NCBI GenBank assembly: GCA_945881835.1
Contig: CAMCVP010000004.1
Span: forward strand, 1-64,000
DNA length: 64,000 nt
Source of the DNA: Chryseobacterium gleum
GTDB lineage: Bacteria; Bacteroidota; Bacteroidia; Flavobacteriales_D; Sanyastnellaceae
Reading direction: 5' to 3'
Shown: piece after piece, positions 24,297-33,758 of the stretch
How the letters are laid out: each line of letters starts with the position of its first letter
Position numbering within the stretch: the stretch's first letter is position 1
Program-made: the position numbers and the translations under genes
The notes under the pieces: generated by a model
Databases searched by the model: none
What the model was told of the DNA's origin: nothing
Seen by the model: the letters and a program-made list of their open reading frames with translations, nothing else

Positions 24297-24335
24297 AACT
24301 CCCAATGCTTTCCTTTTCAGGAAGTATTGGGAGTT
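24297..24335 (-). terminator. Terminator of the TPR lipoprotein unit
   Basis: AACTCCCAAT (24297-24306) pairs with ATTGGGAGTT (24326-24335), with an inner CTTTCCT/AGGAAGT-type stem. On the minus strand it follows the TPR gene (stop at 24380) and runs into a T-rich stretch, so it ends the TonB-to-TPR transcription unit. Confidence 0.75.
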
Positions 24336-24379
24336 ATTAAGAGAGGAAAGTGAACACTTGCCTCTTCTGAAAGTTGAAA

Positions 24380-26179
24380 TTAGTTTCCTTCGGTTTCTTC
24401 CTTTGGAATTTCAGGATAGACAACCAAAGCACAATCTCCAGGAGCTGCAAGTAATTCAGCGTCTAATGTTTCTGGAGCAACCAACAATTGGTTTGCAATT
24501 TTATTGGTAGGATCTAGTTGCAACACCTTATTCCAAGCCGACTTCGAACAGTTAATGTCGCCCATGTTACCGTAATACAATCCAAGGTATTGGTATGCTT
24601 CTGCCAAATTCTTTTTGTTCTTTTCAATGATAGCAGGATCTTGTCCAACCAAAACAATTCCTTTCTCGTAGAAAGGCTTCGCCAATCCTTGTGCCGGGTT
24701 CGTTTCAGTTACTGCTGCAAGGTCAATTTTGTTCTGACATTTTCCAACCCAGAACCAAGCCTCAGGATAACGCGCAGAACTTCTACGGAATGTTGTGTCT
24801 GCCAATACGTATTGTTGAGAGAAATAGTACATCTGCCCTTGAATGAATTGGTCCTTTGCATCTGCTCCCAATTTAACCATTTTCTTCTCGTACCAGTCTG
24901 CAGCCTTACTGTATAGTTTAATGCGAAGTGCTTCGTTTTCTTTTCCTTTCGAAGCAATTGCTTTGTTCGTGTAGATTGTGGCAATTTCATTATAGCCATC
25001 GGTGTATTCTGGGAAAAGCTCGATAGCTTTTTCTAAATACACAACACCGAGACTATCTTGTCCTAATCCAACACAAATTTTGCTGTAGTTAACGTAATCC
25101 GAAACGTCTTGGTTTTTCACATCTTGTTTAGCGAAATAAGCATCCATGAAGCTTTTCGCATCGGTGAAATTTTTAAGTTCTAAGTAAGAGTATCCCAACA
25201 CACGATTCAACGTGTGATTGTCTGGGTTACAAGGCATAGCAGCATTTACTTCAGTGATTGCGCGGTCATAATTTTTAGTTAAGTAGAAGAACGACGCATA
25301 ACGTTGTTGAACACGGCAAGAGTTATTCAACTCAAGGTATTTTGCGTAAGCTTCAATAGCTAGATCGAACAATCCGCGATCTTTCAAAAGTTCAGCTTTT
25401 TCGCGGTAAGAAGGTGCAAATGTTGGATCGGTAGCGATAGCCTCATTGAAAAATCTCAATGCTTCTTCATTGTTTTTCGCGCCACGGTACAATTTAGCCT
25501 TACGATATAAAGCTGGAACATATTTCGAATCCAATTCCAAACACTTGTTGTATTGTGTAATCGCTTTCGATTGGTCGTTAACTTCTTTGAAACTGTTGTA
25601 GTCTCCAAGGGTTAGTCCAAGTTGAAGAGCGATGGCTTTATTTTCAATTTGAATTTCAGCTAATGCGTCTAAAACAATTTTTGCTGCAGCAAGATTTTTC
25701 GAATTTTCTGCAATGTTTGCCGCCGCAATTCCGATATAAGTCATGTATTTTAAGTCTTTGCTAGCTTTGTTTTTCTTGTTGTCAACAATGCCGCGTGCTT
25801 TTGCGAAATAGGTTTCGGCCTTTCCTCCTTTTCCTTCACGCAATTCAATTTGACCTAAACCAATGTAGTTTAATGGGAATAGAGAATCGGCCTTAACACC
25901 AGCCAAAAATGCTTCTCTTGCTTCAGATGTTTTGGTAGCATCAATGAATTTACCATCGATTGCCCATTCCAAATAGTTGAATCCATCAACAGCGAATTTT
26001 TCAGCGCTGTTTGGCATTCCAGCCAAATCACGAAGCGCTTTTTCGTAACGCTCGTTCAAGGTAGATGTACGAATTGGATCGAATGCGGGATCCAGCTCAA
26101 GCGGGGCTGATTTCTGCGCTGTGCATGATAGAAGTAGCAGATTTGCTACGATGATTGTGAATAGGTTTTTCATATACAT
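24380..26179 (-). CDS. TPR-repeat lipoprotein
   Basis: The 599-residue protein has a lipoprotein signal (TIIVANLLLLSC). The remainder is a string of tetratricopeptide repeats, for example YNKCLELDSKYVPALYRKA, FNEAIATDPTFAPSYREKAEL and WNKVLQLDPTNKIA. Such proteins scaffold envelope complexes; no catalytic motif is visible. The start could be Met1 or Met3. It is the last gene of a four-gene unit with TonB, a small membrane protein and a PstS-like protein, a grouping common in Bacteroidota, so it may work with the TonB system. It is separated by 17 bases from the PstS-like gene. Confidence 0.85.
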   Translation of the reverse strand: MYMKNLFTIIVANLLLLSCTAQKSAPLELDPAFDPIRTSTLNERYEKALRDLAGMPNSAEKFAVDGFNYLEWAIDGKFIDATKTSEAREAFLAGVKADSLFPLNYIGLGQIELREGKGGKAETYFAKARGIVDNKKNKASKDLKYMTYIGIAAANIAENSKNLAAAKIVLDALAEIQIENKAIALQLGLTLGDYNSFKEVNDQSKAITQYNKCLELDSKYVPALYRKAKLYRGAKNNEEALRFFNEAIATDPTFAPSYREKAELLKDRGLFDLAIEAYAKYLELNNSCRVQQRYASFFYLTKNYDRAITEVNAAMPCNPDNHTLNRVLGYSYLELKNFTDAKSFMDAYFAKQDVKNQDVSDYVNYSKICVGLGQDSLGVVYLEKAIELFPEYTDGYNEIATIYTNKAIASKGKENEALRIKLYSKAADWYEKKMVKLGADAKDQFIQGQMYYFSQQYVLADTTFRRSSARYPEAWFWVGKCQNKIDLAAVTETNPAQGLAKPFYEKGIVLVGQDPAIIEKNKKNLAEAYQYLGLYYGNMGDINCSKSAWNKVLQLDPTNKIANQLLVAPETLDAELLAAPGDCALVVYPEIPKEETEGN

Positions 26180-26196
26180 GTTTACTTATTTCAGGT

Positions 26197-27126
26197 TTAA
26201 TCTTTGATTCTAATTACTCTTGTTGGCGACGTAGCAGCAACCATGCCCATTTTGTGAATGATGAGCTGACCTTTCTCTCCGTTAAGGAAAGAAATGAATC
26301 CTGTTCCTACTGTTCCTTTCAATCCCGTGCGAATGGCATAGACATCGCGCGTGAACGGATAGCTCTTGTCGAATACGTAGGCTTGGAAGGGATATCTCAC
26401 ACGCTCCGGATGGTCGGTTAGGGTGTTATTCAAAATACCTACGACATCAATTTTTTCTCTGAATGCTTTGGTAACCTTGTCTTCGGGATCCGTAATCCAA
26501 CTTACCGAAATAATTCCAATGGCTCCCGGATTGTCATGCACATAATTGATAACCGCTGCGGTGCTATCCATGGCAAAGAAGTTCGCAGGCATTCCACCTC
26601 CATTCAAAAAGTTCTCTTGCACATAACGTGCGTTACACGACCCGTTGTGATCGAAAATAATTCGGATATCTCCGTTTTTGTTGGAAGGGTTGATCTGACT
26701 CCAGTTGGTTATTTGTCCGCCTAGAACTTGTTTCGCTTGATCAAGGGTTAAAACAGAATCTTGATTGTCCTGATGAATAATAAGTGCAATAGCGTCTGTA
26801 GCAATTTTCACCGACTCTGGTAAGCGTTGCTTTGAAGCAAAGAAATCCAATTCAGCTTGTGTAAGCGGACGATTGATAATAGCCGCTTGAATGCTGTCTG
26901 CAAGTAACAAGCGAATGATTTCCTCTTCCGTTGAATAGGTAGGTTTAATTTTCGCTTTGTCATAAATCTGCTCGTAAACTGGAATTTGAGACTGTACCAT
27001 GAGGCTGTAACTTTCGTCAACGCCAATTTTCAACTCACCTGAGGAAATACCTTGAGCCGATTGGTCGTAGTTCCCGCAACTCGCGAGCAACGCACCAAAC
27101 AATGCTATGAAGAATGTTTTTTTCAT
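26197..27126 (-). CDS. PstS-like phosphate/solute-binding lipoprotein
   Basis: 309 residues from the ATG at 27126, where a lipoprotein signal begins (MKKTFFIALFGALLASC); the frame's longer upstream extension lies in the neighbouring gene. The periplasmic-binding fold of the PBP-like/PstS family is seen in LKIGVDESYSLMVQ, AAIINRPLTQAELDFF and HQDN. ILGGQ-type (VLGGQITNW), FDHNGSCNARYVQENFL and NPGAIGIISVSW follow. The usual partner ABC permeases are absent here. In Bacteroidota this protein typically travels with ExbB/ExbD/TonB genes, pointing to a role in energised envelope uptake or sensing rather than classic Pst transport. Confidence 0.8.
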   Translation of the reverse strand: MKKTFFIALFGALLASCGNYDQSAQGISSGELKIGVDESYSLMVQSQIPVYEQIYDKAKIKPTYSTEEEIIRLLLADSIQAAIINRPLTQAELDFFASKQRLPESVKIATDAIALIIHQDNQDSVLTLDQAKQVLGGQITNWSQINPSNKNGDIRIIFDHNGSCNARYVQENFLNGGGMPANFFAMDSTAAVINYVHDNPGAIGIISVSWITDPEDKVTKAFREKIDVVGILNNTLTDHPERVRYPFQAYVFDKSYPFTRDVYAIRTGLKGTVGTGFISFLNGEKGQLIIHKMGMVAATSPTRVIRIKD

Positions 27127-27347
27127 TTTGTGGTTTCCTCTGATTTTAGTTGTTTCCACGCTAGTTGAACTCTTCTTGCACGCATTGCTGCATAAAGGAA
27201 TAGCACAAGTGCAAACCAATATTTTCTTTGGCCAGGTAAGGTATTGTCTAACGCGTTGGAGGCCACACAAAAGATGGCCATTCCAACGAAAACTACTACC
27301 ATAATTATTTGGCTTATCAGCAAGGGCTTTTTCAGCATAGGGTGCAA
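27123..27347 (-). CDS. Small two-helix membrane protein
   Basis: The product has 74 residues (71 if Met4 is the start). Two hydrophobic segments, ISQIIMVVVFVGMAIFCVA and KYWFALVLFLYAAM, are separated by a short polar loop and followed by a basic tail RARRVQLAWKQLK. Its stop overlaps the PstS-like ATG by 4 bases and its start lies 2 bases after the TonB stop, so it is certainly part of the operon. Function unknown; an inner-membrane partner of the TonB complex is a guess. Confidence 0.7.
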   Translation of the reverse strand: MHPMLKKPLLISQIIMVVVFVGMAIFCVASNALDNTLPGQRKYWFALVLFLYAAMRARRVQLAWKQLKSEETTK

Positions 27348-27349
27348 AT

Positions 27350-28150
27350 TTAATCGTTTACAAGTGAAAATTGAATAGGAATAGTTTGTTTTACACTAAC
27401 GGACGTATTTCCGCTACGACCGGGGATCCAATTCGGCATTTTTTGAATGGCTTTTACCGCTATTTTATTCAACTCGTCGCCGTTCTCAATACCACGTTCA
27501 ACAGACACTCGCGAGATGCTTCCGTCTTCTTCAATTACGAATGAAACGTACACGGTTCCTTCGATTCCGAGGTTCTTCATTCGCTCAGGATAGTAAATAT
27601 TTTCTTGAAGGAATGCGTAAAGTTCAGACACACCTCCCGGGAATTCGGGCATGAATTGAGCGAATGTTTTGAAATTGTTATTTTTTTTCTTTTTCACGGT
27701 GGTCGTGTCCACCTCGAAATTAGGATCCTCCGGAAATCCGAAAAAATCGTCATCGTCGCCACCGAGACCAATTCCACCAAAACGACTAAATACGTTCGTT
27801 TTCTTGGTGGTGTTATCCACTATGTTTACAGTTCGGTTTTCGGCGCCACCCCCTTGTGCTTTCTGCACGAGCGAATGTTTCTTCGGTTCCTTTTTAGGTT
27901 GGATTTTTATCTCGTCTAACCGAACCGTAGCCAATTGCGTCATCTGCACTTCAGGAGCTTTCTTCTCAATGGCTTTGTTGGAAAGGGTTAGCGCGAAGAG
28001 GAATCCAGAAACTAAGCAAATGCCCATGGCCGTGGAGAGTAATGTTCGGCGGCCGTAGTTTTTACGAAGCGTATAGGCGCCATACATTTTGTTGCGGGTT
28101 TCAAACACTACTTCATCGAGTGTTTTGAAAAGGTTGCGAGTCGTTTTCAT
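27350..28150 (-). CDS. tonB: TonB-family energy transducer
   Basis: 266 residues from the ATG at 28150. The cytoplasmic segment has LDEVVFETRNKMYGAYTLRKNYG, typical for Bacteroidota TonB. One membrane helix follows (LLSTAMGICLVSGFLFALT), then a periplasmic Lys/Pro linker. The C-terminal TonB domain begins FPGGVSELYAFLQENIYYP and continues EGTVYVSFVIEEDGS and NWIPGRSGNTSVSV. It transmits inner-membrane proton-motive force from ExbBD to outer-membrane receptors. ExbB and ExbD are not in this window. First gene of the unit that ends with the TPR lipoprotein. Confidence 0.9.
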   Translation of the reverse strand: MKTTRNLFKTLDEVVFETRNKMYGAYTLRKNYGRRTLLSTAMGICLVSGFLFALTLSNKAIEKKAPEVQMTQLATVRLDEIKIQPKKEPKKHSLVQKAQGGGAENRTVNIVDNTTKKTNVFSRFGGIGLGGDDDDFFGFPEDPNFEVDTTTVKKKKNNNFKTFAQFMPEFPGGVSELYAFLQENIYYPERMKNLGIEGTVYVSFVIEEDGSISRVSVERGIENGDELNKIAVKAIQKMPNWIPGRSGNTSVSVKQTIPIQFSLVND

Positions 28151-28245
28151 AACTGTTGTTTTCTTTTTCAAACGAGTTATTGCTCTGCTATGGTCTGTTG
28201 AAGGGCTATCTTTGACATTCATTTCCATCTATAAATTTCCTTTCT

Positions 28246-28992
28246 ATGAAAGTCAAATTGTTGCTTATTTGCCTACTTGTTTTTGCTGAAACTCAAGCGC
28301 AGCGGACAAAATTTCTTGTTTCAAATGGAAAAAAATTACCACTGCAAGAATTCGTGGTGAATGGAGAATATGAGGCTAGGCTTCCTTTTATCTTATTTCT
28401 GCACGGTGCTGGAGAGCGTGGAAGTGATAATGTAGCCCAAACAAAGGTGGGTTTACCTGTGCTCATGCAAACGTTGAAGGCCGCAGGTTTGGAACATTAC
28501 GTCTTGTGGGCGCCGCAATGTCCGAGCGATCAACGTTGGACAGATGTCGATTGGAAAGCCATTGAGCATACCATGAAGAAGAATCCCACTTGGCCTATGC
28601 AGGTTTTGATGAATGGAATTGATTCGCTTGTGTTGAACTCTACAATGATTGATACCACGCGCATGTACATTGTTGGATTAAGCATGGGTGGCTACGGAAC
28701 TTGGGAATACATTGCACGTCAGCCTTATCGCTTTGCAGGTGCTATGCCGGTTTGCGGGGGTGGAGATATTGCACAAGCGAAGAATAATACGCAAACCGGC
28801 GTATGGGCCTTTCATGGAAAGGCCGATAATGTTGTCCCCTATGAGAACTCAGTTCGCATGGTGAACGCAACAAAAAAGGTGAACACGAATGTTCACCTCA
28901 TTTCTTATCCAGACGTCAAACACGATAGCTGGAACAAAGCTTTCGGGGAAAAGAAAATCGTTCGCGATTTCATTTCAACACGAAAGAAATAA
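28246..28992 (+). CDS. Secreted alpha/beta-hydrolase esterase
   Basis: 248 residues with signal peptide (MKVKLLLICLLVFAETQA). The alpha/beta-hydrolase core shows LPFILFLHGAGERGSDN (oxyanion region) and the nucleophile elbow GLSMGGYGTWEY with the catalytic Ser. An Asp lies in HGKADNVVPYENS and a His in DVKHDSWNKAF. This is the prolyl-oligopeptidase / PHB-depolymerase-like carboxylesterase group. It acts in the periplasm or outside; the substrate is unknown. It is divergent from tonB and convergent with valS, with 6 bases between stops. Confidence 0.85.
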   Translation: MKVKLLLICLLVFAETQAQRTKFLVSNGKKLPLQEFVVNGEYEARLPFILFLHGAGERGSDNVAQTKVGLPVLMQTLKAAGLEHYVLWAPQCPSDQRWTDVDWKAIEHTMKKNPTWPMQVLMNGIDSLVLNSTMIDTTRMYIVGLSMGGYGTWEYIARQPYRFAGAMPVCGGGDIAQAKNNTQTGVWAFHGKADNVVPYENSVRMVNATKKVNTNVHLISYPDVKHDSWNKAFGEKKIVRDFISTRKK

Positions 28993-28998
28993 ATGCTA

Positions 28999-31611
28999 TT
29001 ATCCGAGCTGTTCTTTAATCGCCGCGATCTTACTTAACGCGTCAGATTGTTTTTTCCTTTCACCTTCTAAAACGGCTGCCGGTGCGTTGTTTACGAAGCG
29101 TTCATTCGAAAGCTTTGCCTCAACTGACTTCAAGAACCCTTCGAGGTAAGCCAACTCTTCTTTCATCTTCGCTTGCTCGGCTTCAACGTCTACAGATGCT
29201 GTGTATGGAATGAAATATTCAACTCCGTTTACCATGAAACTGAATGAAGGGTTCATCTTTTCAGACACTTCGTTCAATTCAGTGATGTTACACAAATGCT
29301 TGAACGCTGCATCAAACGAAGAATTTCTGTTTGCTGTTTTCATGAATGAAACAACCAAGGCTTCTTTGTTCGGAAGGTTTTGCTTTTTGCGAACGTTACG
29401 TACTTCAGTCACCAATTGCTCAAACTCTTCAAATTCTTTTTGAATGTTCGCATCGAAGGTTTTTGCTGCAGGCCAATTCGAAATACAAATCATTTCCGAT
29501 TCGCTCTTCCAAGAGTCCATGTGCTGCCACATTTCTTCCGTTAGGAAAGGCATAAACGGATGTAACACTTTCAATAAATTTTGGAAAATATCAAGCGTGT
29601 CGTTGTATGTTTTCGAATCGATTCCTTTACCGTAAGATGGCTTGGCCATTTCCAAGTACCAAGCACAGAAGTCGTCCCAAATTAATTTGTACGTCTGCAT
29701 CAACACCTCGCTAATACGGAACTTGTCATAACCGTCTTCCATTTCAGCAAGCACTTGCTCGAAGCGATTGTTCATCCACTTCACAGCAATGGCAGAAGAT
29801 TCAGGTTGCTCCAACGAAGCATCGATCTTCTCTTCCCAACTCTTCACCAAACGGAAAGCGTTCCAAATTTTATTGGCGAAATTTCTTCCTTGCTCACACA
29901 ACGACTCGTCGAATGGAAGATCATTTCCTGCAGGAGAAGAAAGCAACATTCCAACACGAACACCGTCTGCTCCGAACTGTTGCATGAGTTCAATCGGATC
30001 AGGTGAGTTTCCCAACGACTTGCTCATCTTTCTTCCTTGCTTGTCGCGAACGATACCGGTGTAGTACACGTTTTTGAACGGGAAGTTTCCAACGTATTCA
30101 TATCCTGCTACAATCATTCTTGCAACCCAGAAAAACATAATCTCTGGAGCCGTCACTAAATCGGCAGTAGGGTAGTAGTAGTCTAATTCTTCTTTCGAAT
30201 AGAAACCGTCGAACACACTAATAGGCCACAACCACGAGCTGAACCAAGTGTCTAACACATCGTCGTCTTGCTTCAAATCTGCAGCACTCCATGAAGCGCC
30301 TTTGGATTGAAACTGTGCAACCGCATCTTCGATATTTTTCGCAACTTCAAAACTTCCGTCAGGTGCGTAGAACGCCGGAATGCGATGTCCCCACCACAAT
30401 TGACGCGAGATACACCAGTCTTTGATGTTCTCCATCCAATTACGATAGGAGTTCTTGAATTTCGGAGGGAAGAAGCGAATGGTGTCGTTCATGACATTTT
30501 CCAAAGCAGGCTTGCTCAGGTCTTTCATGTCAACGAACCATTGCAACGACAACCGTGGTTCAATAACCACATCTGTACGTTCTGAATATCCAACTTTATT
30601 GAGGTGCTCTTCCGTCTTGGCTAACAATCCGGCTGCATCTAAATCTTTTGCAATTTGATCACGAACGGCGAAGCGCTCTTGACCTACATACATGCCTCCT
30701 GCTTCGGAAATGGTTCCGTCTGCGTTCATCATGTTAATGACTTCCAATTGGTATTTTTCACCCAACATAAAGTCGTTTTGATCGTGCGCAGGAGTTACTT
30801 TCAAGCAACCCGTTCCGAATTCTATTTCAACATATTCATCTGCAATTACCGGAACAGCGCGGTTCACCAAAGGAACAATTACTTTCTTTCCGTGAAGGTG
30901 TGTGTAACGCTCGTCTTTCGGATTTACGCACACAGCGGTATCGCCTAGAATGGTTTCAGGACGCGTAGTTGCAACGGTTAAGAATTCGTTGGTTCCTTCG
31001 ATCTGATATTTTAGGAAGTACAATTTCGATTGTATTTCCTTGTGTATTACTTCTTCGTCTGACAGGGCGGTAAGGGCAGCAGGATCCCAGTTGATCATGC
31101 GCTCGCCGCGATAGATTTTTCCTTTTTTATGAAGGTCAATGAAGCAGTCGATTACGCTTTCATAATATTTCGGATCCATGGTGAAGCGCGTGCGATCCCA
31201 ATCGCAGCTGGCTCCCAATTTCTTCAATTGATCTAAAATAATTCCACCGTGCTTGTGCGTCCATTCCCACGCGTGTTCCATGAACGCATCGCGAGAAAGA
31301 TCTGATTTCTTAATTCCTTCTTTGCGCAGTTTCTGAACCACTTTCGCTTCGGTAGCAATAGAGGCATGGTCGGTACCCGGCACCCAACATGCGTTGAAGC
31401 CGCGCATGCGCGCACGACGAATAAGTAAATCTTGAATGGTGTTATTCAACATGTGTCCCATGTGCAATACACCTGTGACGTTTGGCGGAGGAATAACAAT
31501 GGTGTACGCGGGCTTGTCGTTAGGAGTAGATTTAAAAACCTTCTTCTCTAGCCACATTCCGTAAATGCGGTCTTCCGTCTCGTTTGGAGAGTATTTGCTT
31601 GGAATTTCCAT
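28999..31611 (-). CDS. valS: Valyl-tRNA synthetase
   Basis: 870 residues from the ATG at 31611 ([18 protein letters not shown]); a longer frame upstream overlaps the next gene and is rejected. Class I motifs are [16 protein letters not shown] (HIGH-like) and [12 protein letters not shown] (KMSKS). The editing domain has [13 protein letters not shown] and [17 protein letters not shown]-terminal coiled-coil arm ([18 protein letters not shown]) binds tRNA. It charges tRNA-Val and clears mischarged Thr. Confidence 0.97.
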   Translation of the reverse strand: MEIPSKYSPNETEDRIYGMWLEKKVFKSTPNDKPAYTIVIPPPNVTGVLHMGHMLNNTIQDLLIRRARMRGFNACWVPGTDHASIATEAKVVQKLRKEGIKKSDLSRDAFMEHAWEWTHKHGGIILDQLKKLGASCDWDRTRFTMDPKYYESVIDCFIDLHKKGKIYRGERMINWDPAALTALSDEEVIHKEIQSKLYFLKYQIEGTNEFLTVATTRPETILGDTAVCVNPKDERYTHLHGKKVIVPLVNRAVPVIADEYVEIEFGTGCLKVTPAHDQNDFMLGEKYQLEVINMMNADGTISEAGGMYVGQERFAVRDQIAKDLDAAGLLAKTEEHLNKVGYSERTDVVIEPRLSLQWFVDMKDLSKPALENVMNDTIRFFPPKFKNSYRNWMENIKDWCISRQLWWGHRIPAFYAPDGSFEVAKNIEDAVAQFQSKGASWSAADLKQDDDVLDTWFSSWLWPISVFDGFYSKEELDYYYPTADLVTAPEIMFFWVARMIVAGYEYVGNFPFKNVYYTGIVRDKQGRKMSKSLGNSPDPIELMQQFGADGVRVGMLLSSPAGNDLPFDESLCEQGRNFANKIWNAFRLVKSWEEKIDASLEQPESSAIAVKWMNNRFEQVLAEMEDGYDKFRISEVLMQTYKLIWDDFCAWYLEMAKPSYGKGIDSKTYNDTLDIFQNLLKVLHPFMPFLTEEMWQHMDSWKSESEMICISNWPAAKTFDANIQKEFEEFEQLVTEVRNVRKKQNLPNKEALVVSFMKTANRNSSFDAAFKHLCNITELNEVSEKMNPSFSFMVNGVEYFIPYTASVDVEAEQAKMKEELAYLEGFLKSVEAKLSNERFVNNAPAAVLEGERKKQSDALSKIAAIKEQLG

Positions 31612-31634
31612 GTGTGTTGAATGAAGATGCAAAT

Positions 31635-32690
31635 CTACACAATCAACGACAGGAATTTCTTTTTTACGGGGTCTTTCTCGGCGGTGAATTCTAGTTTTTG
31701 AGCCAAACAAAGGGCTTTGTCTACAATATCGGTGGAGTTGTCGTGGTAATCCATCTTCACTGGCATAACGCGAGCAAGCCAGAAATCGATGTCGGCAGAA
31801 TGCTTCAGATTGAACGCGGGAAGGATATAGACTCCTAAGTTTTTAAGTGCGGCCGCGTTGCATTCTTGTTCGAAATGTTTCTTTATGGGAATGGCGCAGA
31901 TCTTCTTGCCTAGATAGAGCGCTTCGCTCGTTAATCCGAAACCAGCAGCGCTGATGATGGCATAGCAATTGGCTAGACTCTTTTGAAATTCTTCTCGCGA
32001 AAGCGGATGAAAAGCAACGCGTTTAGAAAATTGCATTTTTTCTTTTACGAAGGGAGTGAAAATGCGCCATTCGTATTGTTGATTGCGCAGTGAGTTTGCA
32101 ACTAATGCAATATAGTTGGGGTCGTGTGCTGGTAGGTAAACAAGGATAAATCCTTGCTCATCGGTTTTCATGTTTTTGATTTCCCGTGAAATAATGGGGG
32201 TTTCAATTTGGGAATTGTAAGCTTCGTAATGAATTCCAATGCTGTCGGTTACAGGCACCATATTTTCAGTAATAAACCGAGCGAACTTGCGGTCTTCATG
32301 GGGCATCGGAACATTTGGATGCATCATGGAAAATTGGTTCCCAATTCCAACACACTCTTTGTTTTTCATGAGTGAAGACCAAGCCGTAATGGGTTCGAAA
32401 TCGCTAATGACAACATCATACTTCTCGATATTGAGTTGTCTAATTTCATGAATGAAAGGACGTAAATGATTCTGGGCAAATGTTCGAGAAAAGCTGAGTT
32501 TCCCTTTTTCGTTCATTCCAAGGGTAAGGCCTTTGAATCGGTATTTTACTTCGAAGGGAAGGGGTAAAAGATTTTTTTCACCGCTGATTAATACATCTAC
32601 GGTTCCGTGTTTCTGGAATTCAGGCAATAGCTCTATTGCCCTAGACAAGTGGCCATTTCCAGTTCCTTGTACGCCGTATAGTATTTTCAT
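31635..32690 (-). CDS. Glycosyltransferase-like protein (GT28-type fold)
   Basis: The 351-residue protein begins [20 protein letters not shown], the glycine-rich N-terminal loop of MurG-like/GT28 glycosyltransferases. It ends its second domain with [20 protein letters not shown] and [15 protein letters not shown], which resemble the nucleotide-sugar binding site. Related proteins in Bacteroidota are annotated simply as glycosyltransferase family proteins. The gene overlaps the LpxH-like phosphoesterase gene by 4 bases, so both probably act in envelope glycolipid or polysaccharide metabolism; the substrate is not known. Confidence 0.75.
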   Translation of the reverse strand: MKILYGVQGTGNGHLSRAIELLPEFQKHGTVDVLISGEKNLLPLPFEVKYRFKGLTLGMNEKGKLSFSRTFAQNHLRPFIHEIRQLNIEKYDVVISDFEPITAWSSLMKNKECVGIGNQFSMMHPNVPMPHEDRKFARFITENMVPVTDSIGIHYEAYNSQIETPIISREIKNMKTDEQGFILVYLPAHDPNYIALVANSLRNQQYEWRIFTPFVKEKMQFSKRVAFHPLSREEFQKSLANCYAIISAAGFGLTSEALYLGKKICAIPIKKHFEQECNAAALKNLGVYILPAFNLKHSADIDFWLARVMPVKMDYHDNSTDIVDKALCLAQKLEFTAEKDPVKKKFLSLIV

Positions 32691-33538
32691 GACTGTTGAA
32701 GTTCTAAACTGAAGGCAGCAAACAGTTCTTTGTAGGAAGCTTCAACTTCAAAGTCGAGTTGTTCTTCTTCAAGGGACAGTTTAATATTATCGTGTTCAAA
32801 ATGAATGAGCGACCATTCTCTGTTGTGGTATTCGAGTGAAGTTAAATTTTCGATCCAGTCACCACTGTTCAAATAGATAATAGACTTGTCGTTTCTATTG
32901 ACTTGACGAATAGTAGGTTGGTGAATATGTCCGCAAATGACATAATCGAAACCCTTATCTAGCGCAAGGTTTATAGCAATATCTTCAAAATTCGCAATGT
33001 ATTTTACGGCAGCCTTTACACTCTCTTTAATCTTTTTGGAAAGTGATATTTTTCCTCGTCCGAATTGCTCACTGATCTTATTCACCCAACGATTAACAAG
33101 AATGAGAATATCATAACCTTTACCTCCCAACTTAGCAGCCCACTTGGAATATTTCATACTTACATCGAAAACATCGCCATGGAAGATCCAAGTCTTTTTG
33201 CCGTCGAGGTTAAGAACAAGCTTATTGTCAATGGTTAAATTTCCGAAGTTTAATCCAGCGAACTTTCTAAGCATTTCGTCGTGATTTCCTGTGATGTAAT
33301 AAACAATAGCACCGTGCGAGAGCATGCGCAGAATTTCCTTTAGAACAGCCATGTGTGAAGCAGGAAAGTAGTTCTTCGAGAACTGCCACATGTCAATAAT
33401 GTCTCCGTTTAAAACCAATGTTTTTGGTCTGACAGATTTTAAATAGCGAACCAATTCATTGGCATGGCATCCGTATGTGCCAAGGTGAATATCGGACAAT
33501 ACGAGCAGTTCTACCTCGCGGCGGTTTTCATATTTCAT
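32687..33538 (-). CDS. LpxH-like metallophosphoesterase
   Basis: The 283-residue protein has the calcineurin-type metal-binding motifs: LSDIHLGTYG (D, H), LNGDIIDMW (GD), TGNHDEMLRKF (GNHD), FHGDVFD, and CGHIHQPTIR (GHxH). The pattern fits the UDP-2,3-diacylglucosamine pyrophosphatase family of lipid A synthesis. Many Bacteroidota also have a separate true LpxH, so this could be a paralogue acting on another envelope substrate. Co-translated with the downstream glycosyltransferase-like gene. A TetR-type palindrome lies 30 bases upstream of its start. Confidence 0.8.
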   Translation of the reverse strand: MKYENRREVELLVLSDIHLGTYGCHANELVRYLKSVRPKTLVLNGDIIDMWQFSKNYFPASHMAVLKEILRMLSHGAIVYYITGNHDEMLRKFAGLNFGNLTIDNKLVLNLDGKKTWIFHGDVFDVSMKYSKWAAKLGGKGYDILILVNRWVNKISEQFGRGKISLSKKIKESVKAAVKYIANFEDIAINLALDKGFDYVICGHIHQPTIRQVNRNDKSIIYLNSGDWIENLTSLEYHNREWSLIHFEHDNIKLSLEEEQLDFEVEASYKELFAAFSLELQQS

Positions 33539-33567
33539 AAGGCGAGAATTTTGAGGTTGAAAGGGTG

Positions 33568-33585
33568 ACCGAACGATTGTTCGGT
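33568..33585. promoter_or_regulatory. TetR-type palindromic operator candidate
   Basis: ACCGAAC-GATT-GTTCGGT is an exact 7-base dyad with a 4-base centre, 29 bases upstream of the metallophosphoesterase start. Palindromes of this form are typical targets of TetR-family repressors. No TetR gene is present in the window. Confidence 0.45.
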
Positions 33586-33613
33586 AGGAAAGATGAAAAG
33601 TCGATTTTGACGA

Positions 33614-33653
33614 GTATTTACCAAACCCTTTTGTTTGGAATACAAATAAATAC
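33614..33653. repeat. Nested inverted repeats in the gap before the metallophosphoesterase
   Basis: GTATTTA (33614-33620) pairs with TAAATAC (33647-33653), and inside it CCAAAC (33621-33626) pairs with GTTTGG (33633-33638). Together they would form a 13-pair stem with a small internal asymmetry. It could be the end of the aroB-opposed region, an RNA hairpin or a protein site. The rest of 33539-33758 shows nothing else clear. Confidence 0.45.
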
Positions 33654-33758
33654 TACATTTTGGTTGGGAAGAATAACGGATTTTAAACAAATCATTAATA
33701 AGACTTGCCCAAGATTAAATTCAAATTAACCTAATATATCTTGAAAGGTTAACTAATA

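Noticed and set aside
31635-31710. Extended N terminus of valS starting at 31710
   Set aside because: It would overlap the glycosyltransferase gene, and the 33 extra residues lack any ValS similarity; the ATG at 31611 begins the conserved part.
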